From positions 44,198 through 108,197 of the forward strand of contig JAQSWG010000005.1 in NCBI GenBank assembly GCA_029266735.1: DNA of 64,000 bases, given 5' to 3'. Source of the DNA: Ornithinibacter sp. Lineage in GTDB: Bacteria > Actinomycetota > Actinomycetes > Actinomycetales > Dermatophilaceae. The translations under genes and the position numbers were made by a program. The notes beneath the pieces were generated by a model. The model did not search any database. It had not been told where the DNA came from and saw nothing but the letters and a program-made list of their open reading frames with translations. Positions 55,609-64,000 of the stretch are shown piece after piece (positions within the stretch are counted from its first letter, which is position 1; the number at the start of each line of letters is the position of its first letter).

Positions 55609-56619
55609 ATGCTCTCCGGACTGCGGGCCGCCGTGCTGCCCGGATCGCAGCGGCGGACCCTCGACGAGCTCACCGAGGACCTCGACCTGCGTTCGGGGGA
55701 GAGTCGCTCGAAGCAGTCGGCGTTCTGGACGATGCTCGTGCTCTCCGGGGTCATCGCGACGGCGGGGATCCTCGCCGACTCCACCGCTACCGTCATCGGC
55801 GCGATGATCATCGCGCCCCTGTCGACTCCCATCATGGGCATCGCCCTGGGGATCGTGAAGCGCGAGCGGATCCGGGCGGGACGCTTCGTACTTGCGGGGG
55901 CGGTCGTGGTCGTCCTCATCGGGGTGGCTGCGGCGGTGCTCCTGCCGGGCGCCGTCGACCTCACGGCGAACTCGCAGGTCACGTCACGAACCTCGCCCAC
56001 CGTGGTCGACCTCGTGGCCGCAGTGGCGACCGGATTCGCGGGCGCCGTCGCCTTGTCCCGGCGGGACGTCGCAGCGGTGCTGCCGGGCGTCGCCATCGCG
56101 ATCTCCCTCGTGCCGCCGCTGGCGGTCGCCGGCGTCTGCCTCGGTGAGGGGTCGGTGGCCCAGTTCCTCGGTGCCCTCCTGCTCTTCCTCTCCAACCTCG
56201 TGGCTCTGGTCCTCGCCGGCACGGTGCTCTTCGCGGCCTTGGGGTACGCGCAGGAGGCCGACGCCGAGGCCCGAGCGGTGGGAGCGCAGCGGCGGATGTC
56301 ACTCACCCTGGGCATCCTTCTCGTCGCTGTGCTCGTCCCGCTGGCGCTCAACACCGCAACCGTCCTCCTCCTCCACGGCTGGACCCAGGCGATCCACCGC
56401 GCGGCGGCAGAGTGGGCGCAGCGGATCCCCGGGGCCGAGGTCACGGACGTCCAGTTCAGTGCCAACGCCTTCCGGATCAGCCTTCGCGCTCCCGAGACCG
56501 TGGTGTCGACCGACGGCCTGCTCCAGGCTGTCGACGCCGTGGTGCCCAGCGGGCTCGCCATCGTCCTCGACACGACGTACGGCGAGGAGATCTCCGTCGG
56601 CACCACGGGCGCCCCCTGA
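55609..56619 (+). CDS. DUF389 (TIGR00341-like) membrane protein
   Basis: A 336-residue protein. After an amphipathic start (RTLDELTEDLDLRSGESRSKQSAFW) come six hydrophobic helices with the diagnostic SGVIATAGILADSTATVIGAMIIAPLSTPIMGIALG and AVLPGVAIAISLVPPLAVAGVCLGEG. A short soluble C-terminal domain follows. DUF389 proteins are uncharacterised, suggested to be transporters. ATG 55609 is 8 nt after CATACT, suggesting a leaderless transcript. Confidence 0.88.
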   Translation: MLSGLRAAVLPGSQRRTLDELTEDLDLRSGESRSKQSAFWTMLVLSGVIATAGILADSTATVIGAMIIAPLSTPIMGIALGIVKRERIRAGRFVLAGAVVVVLIGVAAAVLLPGAVDLTANSQVTSRTSPTVVDLVAAVATGFAGAVALSRRDVAAVLPGVAIAISLVPPLAVAGVCLGEGSVAQFLGALLLFLSNLVALVLAGTVLFAALGYAQEADAEARAVGAQRRMSLTLGILLVAVLVPLALNTATVLLLHGWTQAIHRAAAEWAQRIPGAEVTDVQFSANAFRISLRAPETVVSTDGLLQAVDAVVPSGLAIVLDTTYGEEISVGTTGAP

Positions 56620-56694
56620 GACACCCGTACGCGCACCCGGACGGGCCGGTGAGCCGGCCGGTCCTGGCCCGGGAACACCGCCGTGCACGACGAA

Positions 56695-56715
56695 GTTGAG
56701 TGAGGTGAACGCAAG
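56695..56715. promoter_or_regulatory. Second, imperfect HAIR operator
   Basis: GTTGAGT-N7-ACGCAAG matches the HspR inverted repeat consensus CTTGAGT-N7-ACTCAAG at 12 of 14 arm positions. It lies 42 bp upstream of the better HAIR site. Confidence 0.5.
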
Positions 56716-56757
56716 TTCGTCGCGGCCGGTTTGCTCGCAGGCATCCGTTCGGGCTAA

Positions 56758-56778
56758 CTTGAGTCCTGAGCACTCAAC
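56758..56778. promoter_or_regulatory. HAIR operator for HspR upstream of dnaK
   Basis: CTTGAGT-N7-ACTCAAC matches the HAIR consensus CTTGAGT-N7-ACTCAAG at 13 of 14 arm positions. It sits 26 bp before dnaK and overlaps a possible -10 (TAACTT at 56755, with TTGCTC 18 bp upstream as -35). HspR, the last gene of the operon, should bind here and repress until heat shock. Confidence 0.85.
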
Positions 56779-56804
56779 CGCGTGACCAACCAAGGAGACC
56801 CACC

Positions 56805-58702
<1,898 letters not shown>

Positions 58703-58706
<4 letters not shown>

Positions 58707-59443
58707 CCGAGCGACCGCGTGAGGAGGCGTCGTATGCCGGACACCCGGCATACGACGCCGACTCCGGCGATGGCGGATCCGTGGAGGCGGCGGAGGTCCC
58801 CGTGACCCGCGTCGAGGGCGCGGAGACTGCCGCACCGGACACCGGTCCGGATGCGGATGATGTCGACGACCTGAACACCGAGGCGGTCAACGACGACGCC
58901 CCACCGCCACACTTCGCGGCGCCCGAGGACCAGGAGAACGGTGGCGCCGACGCCGACGCCGAGGCGCAGTCGGTGCTCACTGCGGTCGAGCCGCACCCTG
59001 ACACGGCCCTGGCGGCCGAGCGTCTCGCCGACCTGCAGCGGCTGCAGGCGGAGTACGTCAACTACAAGCGACGCGTCGACCGAGACCGGGCACTGGTCCA
59101 GGAGCGAGTGGTGCGCGACGTGCTCGAGTCCGTCCTTCCCGTGCTCGACGACATCCAGGCGGCGAGGGACCACGGGGACCTCACGGAGGGGCCCTTCGCG
59201 GCCATCGCCGACAAGCTCGAGGCCACCCTCGGCAAGTACGGCCTGCAGCGCTTCGGCACCAAGGGCGAACAGTTCGACCCGATGCAGCACGAGGCCCTCA
59301 TGCACGCACCGTGGCCGGCCGACGACGCGGAGCTGCCGGGCGGGGTCACGGCGACCACGGTCGTCACCGTGCTGCAACCCGGCTACCGTGCCGGTGAGCA
59401 GGTGCTGCGCCCGGCCAGGGTCGCCGTGGCGGACCCCGCCTGA
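58703..59443 (+). CDS. grpE: Nucleotide exchange factor GrpE
   Basis: A 246-residue GrpE. Residues 1-95 are acidic and disordered, longer than average. The coiled-coil and core follow: [57 protein letters not shown], then [25 protein letters not shown] and the beta domain ending [28 protein letters not shown]. It releases ADP from DnaK. The GTG start overlaps the dnaK stop (GTGA). Confidence 0.96.
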
Positions 59444-59475
59444 CGAGACCGACGAGGCAGTGAGAGGAGGCGCCG

Positions 59476-60510
59476 ATGGCCAGCCAGGACTGGTTCGAGA
59501 AGGACTTCTACGCGATCCTCGGCGTCCCCCAGGACGCCGACGCCGCGACCATCAAGAAGGCGTACCGCCGACTCGCCCGCAAGCACCACCCGGACCAGAA
59601 CGCGGGAGACACCGCGGCGGAGCGCCGGTTCAAGGACATCGGAGAGGCGCACTCGGTCCTCTCCGACCCCAAGCAGCGTGAGGAGTACGACGCCGTCCGC
59701 CAGATGGCTCGTGGTGGAGCACGCTTCCGGGCCGGTGGCCCGGGCGGCGCAGGCGGAGGATTCGAGGACGTCTTCAGCGCGTTCGGCGCAGGTGCCGGCG
59801 GGCCGCGCGTCCGGTTCTCCACGGGAGGACCCGGACGTTCGGGTGCCGGCGGCGAGCAGGACCTCGACGACCTCCTTTCCCAGATGTTCGGTGGCGCAGC
59901 GGGTGCCTCGCGTGGCGGGGCCGACCCGTTCTCCGGGTTCGGGGCGCCACGGGGCCCCAGGCCCGGAGCCGACGTCCAGGCCAGGACCACCCTGAGCTTC
60001 CGCGACGCCGTGGAGGGAGCGACCGTCACGCTCACTACCGCAGAGGGGCGTCGCATCACGACGAAGATCCCGGCCGGCGTCAAGGACGGTCAGAAGATCC
60101 GGCTGCGCGGCAAGGGCGACGAGGGCGATCCCGGCGCGTCCCGCGGCGACCTCATCCTCACCGTCGCCGTCGAGAAGCACCCGGTCTTCGGCCGGGACGG
60201 TGACAACCTCACCGTCGAGCTCCCCGTGACGTTCGCCGAAGCCGCCCTCGGGGCCACCGTGTCGGTGCCCACGCTCGACGGCTCTCCGGTGCGCGTCAAG
60301 GTCGCCCCGGGCACTCCCAGCGGCCGGGTGCTGCGCGTGAAGGGTCGTGGGGTGCAGGGCCGGCACGGCACCGGTGACCTGCTCGCCAGGGTCTCCGTCG
60401 TCGTCCCCCAACGGCTCACGGACACCGCGCGGGAGGCCGTCGAGGCCCTGCGCGCGGAGGAGGCGGCCGTGGACCCGAGGGCGGGGCTCTTCGAGCAGGC
60501 CAGCACCTGA
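59476..60510 (+). CDS. dnaJ: DnaJ co-chaperone lacking the zinc finger (type II/CbpA-like)
   Basis: A 344-residue J-domain protein. The J domain has KDFYAILGVPQDADAATIKKAYRRLARKHHPDQN with the catalytic HPD; a Gly/Phe-rich region follows (GGPGGAGGGFEDVFSAFG). The C-terminal peptide-binding domains are present (VQARTTLSFRDAVEGATVTL, GVKDGQKIRLRGKGDEGDPGASRGDLIL), but no CxxCxGxG repeats: the protein has no cysteines in that region. It stimulates DnaK. GAGGAGGCGCCG precedes ATG 59476. Confidence 0.94.
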   Translation: MASQDWFEKDFYAILGVPQDADAATIKKAYRRLARKHHPDQNAGDTAAERRFKDIGEAHSVLSDPKQREEYDAVRQMARGGARFRAGGPGGAGGGFEDVFSAFGAGAGGPRVRFSTGGPGRSGAGGEQDLDDLLSQMFGGAAGASRGGADPFSGFGAPRGPRPGADVQARTTLSFRDAVEGATVTLTTAEGRRITTKIPAGVKDGQKIRLRGKGDEGDPGASRGDLILTVAVEKHPVFGRDGDNLTVELPVTFAEAALGATVSVPTLDGSPVRVKVAPGTPSGRVLRVKGRGVQGRHGTGDLLARVSVVVPQRLTDTAREAVEALRAEEAAVDPRAGLFEQAST

Positions 60511-60520
60511 GGAGGAGGAC

Positions 60521-60976
60521 ATGACGTCGATCAGCTACTCCACGTTCAGCCCGGACGACGACGAACCCGTCTTCGTCATCTCCGTCGCGGCGGAGCTCGC
60601 CGGCATGCATGCCCAGACGCTTCGGCAGTACGACCGCCTCGGCCTCGTCACACCCTCACGGACCCGCGGGGGCGGGCGCCGCTACTCCCAGCGCGACGTC
60701 GCACTGCTCCGTGAGGTCCAGCGCCTCTCGCAGGAGGAAGGCGTCTCCCTCCCCGGCATCGCCCGGATCCTCGAGCTGGAGAACCAGGTCGAGGCGTTGC
60801 GCCGCCGGATCTCCGAGCTCACCGAGGAGCTCGCGGCGGCCCATGGGTCCTCAGGCCGGACGTCCCGCGTCTTCTCGGTCTCACCGACCGGAGACGTGTA
60901 TGCCGCCCGGCTCGGTGAGCGCCCGCGGCACGGACGCTCGCAGGCCCTCGTCGTCTGGAGCCCGAGCCACCGCTGA
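60521..60976 (+). CDS. hspR: Heat-shock repressor HspR (MerR family)
   Basis: A 151-residue MerR-type regulator. The winged helix includes VFVISVAAELAGMHAQTLRQYDRLGLVTPSRTRGGGRRYSQRDVALLREVQRL, followed by a coiled-coil (ILELENQVEALRRRISELTEELAAAH). HspR binds HAIR sites with DnaK as co-repressor and represses dnaK and often clpB. GGAGGAGGAC precedes ATG 60521, 10 nt after dnaJ. Two HAIR-like sites upstream of dnaK indicate autoregulation. Confidence 0.96.
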   Translation: MTSISYSTFSPDDDEPVFVISVAAELAGMHAQTLRQYDRLGLVTPSRTRGGGRRYSQRDVALLREVQRLSQEEGVSLPGIARILELENQVEALRRRISELTEELAAAHGSSGRTSRVFSVSPTGDVYAARLGERPRHGRSQALVVWSPSHR

Positions 60977-61018
60977 CCGGTCTGCCCGGCCTCGTGGACG
61001 TGCGCCGAGCGGCACTGC

Positions 61019-62023
61019 TCAGCGAGCCGGCAGCCGAGTGACCCAGTACTCCGCCGTACCGGCGGACGGCACCCCGAACCGGGCGTTGACCACCCACAGC
61101 CAACCGCCCGAGAGGGTTGCGGTCGACGGCACGTCGAGCGTCTCGTCGGTGCGAGCGCCCCGCCACCGCGCCGTCCAGCCGTCCTCGGTGGCCTCGAGCT
61201 CGAGCACCGACACCTGGTTCGGCCCGCTGCCGCGCACGTTGTAGAGCGTCGTGCCGTCGATCTCGAGGCCGTCGCCGCCGATGATGCCGGGACCGCCCAG
61301 CACGGGAATCTCGACGGTCTCACCCGTCACCGGGTCGACCTGCCAGAGGCCGCCATAGCGGCTGTTGTTGAGCACGAGGCTTCCGTCCGGCAGCTCGCGG
61401 ATGCCGTTCGCGTTGAGGTTCGTGCCGTCGTAGGCCGGCCACTCTCCCGTGAGCTCGAGGACGATGAGGTCGCCTCCGGTCGGCTGACCGTCCGCTCCCA
61501 CGGGGATGCCGATGAGCCGGTCGACGCGTGAGTCGGTGACCCACACCACCTCGTCGGTCACGACGAGGTCGTTGAGGAAGAGGCCGCCCTCGACCACGAC
61601 GTCGAGGACCACCTCACCGGTCTGACCGTCGACCGCCCACACATGGGCCTCCTGGCCGACGTTGCCCACGGCCCACACGAGACCGGAGCGGGCGTCCCAG
61701 AACAGTCCTCTGACCTGGCGCCCGGGTGCCCCCGGCAGGAGGACGTCGACGGTGCCGGTGAGCAGGTCGCCGGTGACGATGCGGCCGTCGGCCAGCGATC
61801 CGACGTAGAAGGTGGTCCCCGGTCCGGAGGTGATGCCCTCCGGGCGGATGCCGGCCGGCAGGGTCACCGTCTCCGGCGCGTCGGGCAGGCGGCGTGGGTC
61901 GGCAGCGGCGCGGGCCGCTCCAGCCGAGGCCGTCGCGGCGGTGGTGGCCGTGACGGCCGCGAGAACCAGGGCAGCACGCCGGGAGAGGGCAGGGGGCACG
62001 GGGACGGATGCGGAGCCAGTCAT
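61019..62023 (-). CDS. Secreted SMP-30/gluconolactonase-like beta-propeller protein
   Basis: A 334-residue exported protein. The signal region PALSRRAALVLAAVTATTAATASAGAARAAA has an Arg-Arg pair that could be Tat or Sec dependent. The mature part is a six-bladed propeller like SMP-30 lactonases: LPAGIRPEGITSGPGTTFYVGSLADGRIV, GLFWDARSGLVWAVG, LNDLVVTDEVVWVTDSRVDRLIGIPV, GTNLNANGIRELPDGSLVLNNSRYGGLW, and GGDGLEIDGTTLYNVRG. Substrate unknown. ATG 62023; convergent with hspR. Confidence 0.85.
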   Translation of the reverse strand: MTGSASVPVPPALSRRAALVLAAVTATTAATASAGAARAAADPRRLPDAPETVTLPAGIRPEGITSGPGTTFYVGSLADGRIVTGDLLTGTVDVLLPGAPGRQVRGLFWDARSGLVWAVGNVGQEAHVWAVDGQTGEVVLDVVVEGGLFLNDLVVTDEVVWVTDSRVDRLIGIPVGADGQPTGGDLIVLELTGEWPAYDGTNLNANGIRELPDGSLVLNNSRYGGLWQVDPVTGETVEIPVLGGPGIIGGDGLEIDGTTLYNVRGSGPNQVSVLELEATEDGWTARWRGARTDETLDVPSTATLSGGWLWVVNARFGVPSAGTAEYWVTRLPAR

Positions 62024-62162
62024 GAACCCATGGTGCGCGCCGAAGGACACACAAGGGGGAATCGAGACGGACGAGCGGACGAGGTTCGACACCCGGACGC
62101 TCGGCCCTCCGGCGCACCGGCGCGCACGGCTGGTCAGCCGCCCAGGCGGCGCGCACGGACGG

Positions 62163-62960
62163 TCAGTCGCCGCGGCGGGCGTGCACCCGAGCAGCCGCCG
62201 ACAGGACGACGAGCGCGCCGACGAGGGCGGCGAGACCCACGAGGACCGCCTGGGGCTCGCCCGCGGCACGACCCCAGGAGATCCACCCGAGCCCCCAGGC
62301 CATGGCGCAGGCGACCGCCCAGCGTCCACCGAGGCGCTCGGCGAGCAGCCAACCGACCCCGGAAGCCAGGGCGATGACGGCGACGGCAGCCAGCTCTGCG
62401 GCATACCCACCGGGGTCGACGCCGCTGTCCACGAAGGCGGCGGTGACGTTGGCACAGGCCGCGACGGCGACCCAGCCGAGATAGAGGCCGAACGTCCCGT
62501 CGACGACGATCGATTCGCCTGTGCCGTACGAGCGGATGTCCTCGAGGCGCTGCACGAGGAGGCCGAGGGTGACGACGAGTCCCGCCATGACGATCACGCT
62601 GACCCAGATCCACCCCCGCTGCGTCACGAGCAGCCAGGCGGCGTTGAGGACCATCGATGCCGCGGCCAGCCAGCCGATCGCCCTGTGGCGACGGTCGGTC
62701 GCCTGCTCCGGCAGCCACTGCCACACCGTGTACGCCGCCAGGCCAAGGTAGATCGGCGTCCAGATCACGAACGCCGGCCCTGCGGGAGCCAGCAGCGTCG
62801 CGTCTGCGGCCAGGGCACCACCGCTGGACTCCTCGACGCGGGTGCCGAGAACCCCCACCCCGACCAGTGTGCCGACCACGCAGAACACCTCGGCCAGAGT
62901 CACCGCCACCTGCCGGAGCCGGTCCGACGGCTGGACGGCCTGGCGGCTCACGATGGTCAT
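62163..62960 (-). CDS. TspO/MBR-like tryptophan-rich membrane protein
   Basis: A 265-residue protein with seven to eight hydrophobic helices. LAPAGPAFVIWTPIYLGLAAYTVWQWLPEQATDRRHRAIGWLAAASMVLNAAWLLV resembles the core of TspO/MBR-related proteins, which bind porphyrins or sterols. It is longer than classic TspO (about 160 residues) and matches the actinobacterial tspO-like group. ATG 62960. Divergent from the LCP gene across 177 bp. Confidence 0.8.
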   Translation of the reverse strand: MTIVSRQAVQPSDRLRQVAVTLAEVFCVVGTLVGVGVLGTRVEESSGGALAADATLLAPAGPAFVIWTPIYLGLAAYTVWQWLPEQATDRRHRAIGWLAAASMVLNAAWLLVTQRGWIWVSVIVMAGLVVTLGLLVQRLEDIRSYGTGESIVVDGTFGLYLGWVAVAACANVTAAFVDSGVDPGGYAAELAAVAVIALASGVGWLLAERLGGRWAVACAMAWGLGWISWGRAAGEPQAVLVGLAALVGALVVLSAAARVHARRGD

Positions 62961-63137
62961 GCGACATTCCACCATGCTGGTGCGGTCCGGCCGGAGCGGC
63001 CGAGGAGCCGACAGGCGGGGAAAGAACGCCGGCGGCGGGGCGCATCCGGGCGACTCACAGACTTCGGGTCTATCGTTCCGCTGTCGGGACACGAGGCGTG
63101 GCCGGCCGAACGTCCGCGCCCGCCAGGAGAGGTGGGT

Positions 63138-64000
63138 ATGCAGGACCAGGTGCGGCAGGCCGGACCCCCGTCCCGAGACAGGTCGTCGCTCAGTCGCGCT
63201 GAGCTGCGCAACCCCCCTCGGAGGTATTACCAACGGGTGGCCTTGGGTACCGTCCTTCCCGGCGCGGGCCTCCTCGGCACCCGGTGGCGGGTGCTCGGCC
63301 TCGTTCTCGTCGCGCTCGCCCTGGCGGTCGGCGGCTTCCTCGTGGTGCAGCTGGCGCGCGGTGGGGTGGTGCGTTCGGTCCTGGACGTCGCCGTCCGGCC
63401 GGAGGTCCTCCGGTGGCTGGGCGTCGCAGTCATGGTGGGGGCCGTCCTGTGGATCGGCTCCATCGTCCTCACTGCGCAGCAGTCATGGCCCGGCTCGCGG
63501 GGCCGCCGGGGCCCCCAGGTGGCGTTCGCGGTGATGGCATGTCTCCTCGTCGCCGCACCGTCGGCCCTCGCCGTGCGCTACCTCGGCGTCCAGGGCTCCC
63601 TCATCGACGAGGTCTTCGCGCAGGACGGTGCCGGCGAGTCGAGCGACCCGGGGCTCGCGAACGCCGGTGCAGACGACCCGTGGGCCGACGTGGACCGGGT
63701 GAACCTCCTCCTCATCGGCTCCGACGCCGGCAAGGGCCGGGAGGGAACCCGGACCGACTCCCTCATGGTCGTGAGCATCAACACCAAGACCGGCGACACC
63801 CTGCTGGTCGGCGTCCCGCGCAACCTGGAGCGCGTGCCGATCCCCGACGACAACCCGCTGTCGTCGCTCTGGCCCAACGGCTACGACTGTGGCGACGAGT
63901 GCCTGATGAACGGCATCTGGACCCTCGCCGAGGGCCGGCCGGACCTGTTCCCCGGCGTCGAGAACCCTGGGCGCCAGTCCACGGTCGACGTGGTCGGTGC
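63138..64000 (+). CDS. LCP-family (LytR-CpsA-Psr) cell-wall polymer ligase, partial
   Basis: 287 codons are visible; the C-terminus lies beyond the window. The N-terminus carries a short cytoplasmic tail and several membrane helices (VLGLVLVALALAVGGFLVVQL, WLGVAVMVGAVLWIGSIVLTA, VAFAVMACLLVAAPSALAV), then the LCP domain begins: VNLLLIGSDAGKGREGTRTDSLMVVSINTKTGDTLLVGVPRNLERVPIP, with the conserved Asp and the R-x-D-S/T-phosphate-binding residues. LCP proteins attach teichoic acids or arabinogalactan-like polymers to peptidoglycan. ATG 63138 follows AGGAGAGGTGGGT. Confidence 0.93.
   Translation, partial: MQDQVRQAGPPSRDRSSLSRAELRNPPRRYYQRVALGTVLPGAGLLGTRWRVLGLVLVALALAVGGFLVVQLARGGVVRSVLDVAVRPEVLRWLGVAVMVGAVLWIGSIVLTAQQSWPGSRGRRGPQVAFAVMACLLVAAPSALAVRYLGVQGSLIDEVFAQDGAGESSDPGLANAGADDPWADVDRVNLLLIGSDAGKGREGTRTDSLMVVSINTKTGDTLLVGVPRNLERVPIPDDNPLSSLWPNGYDCGDECLMNGIWTLAEGRPDLFPGVENPGRQSTVDVVG

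Overview
The window is about 71-72% GC (my estimate), with GTG/ATG starts, many 4-bp ATGA/GTGA stop-start overlaps, a bacterial proteasome activator, an HspR-type dnaK operon and actinobacterial families such as DUF4235, DUF5701 and DUF6328. This points to an actinobacterial chromosome, most likely Intrasporangiaceae-like (Janibacter/Knoellia/Phycicoccus group); the family-level placement is inference. I saw no rRNA, tRNA, insertion sequence, CRISPR array or replication origin.

Layout. 1-11.6 kb is ordinary: a membrane metallophosphoesterase (cut by the window edge), a HAD phosphatase, an FAD-dependent dehydrogenase plus MFS exporter, an acetyltransferase remnant, OsmC, the proteasome activator Bpa, another MFS protein, a quinone oxidoreductase and a Tat-exported PhoX-like protein. 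11.6-18.8 kb is a carboxylate-uptake locus: an IclR regulator and a CitA/CitB-type two-component system read leftwards, and tctC-tctB-tctA-usp-rraA read rightwards as a tightly coupled operon. 18.9-26.5 kb is histidine catabolism: hutH, hutU, an AllC-like amidohydrolase, hutF and hutI, with a Cys-tRNA(Pro) deacylase-like gene between.

26.6-40.6 kb is the accessory region. Two divergent units share a 270-bp intergenic region. The left unit encodes a trypsin-like protease and a STAND-type ATPase/TPR/ADP-ribosylglycohydrolase that carry related N-terminal effector-associated domains (EAD1), then a PfkB-like kinase and a SIR2-domain protein. The right unit encodes a NadD-like adenylyltransferase, a patatin-like lipase, a CHAT caspase-like protease and a ComEC-like metallo-beta-lactamase-fold protein. 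The parts match the NTPase/EAD/protease conflict systems known from multicellular bacteria, but the NAD-centred set (SIR2 + ADP-ribosylglycohydrolase + NadD + sugar/nucleoside kinase) is unusual and is the best candidate for an undescribed system. A peptidoglycan-hydrolase-like protein without a visible signal peptide borders it.

40.7-64 kb is housekeeping: a TPP riboswitch with a YkoE/YkoDC thiamine-precursor ECF transporter, several transporters (MFS, CDF), a rhamnosyltransferase-like gene, M20 peptidase, acetyltransferase, DUF389 protein, dnaK-grpE-dnaJ-hspR behind two HAIR operators, a secreted beta-propeller protein, a TspO-like protein and the start of an LCP-family cell-wall ligase.

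Four genes (small CxxC protein, IclR, PfkB, rhamnosyltransferase) appear frameshifted by a single base in a short G/C run. The pattern may be assembly error rather than gene decay.
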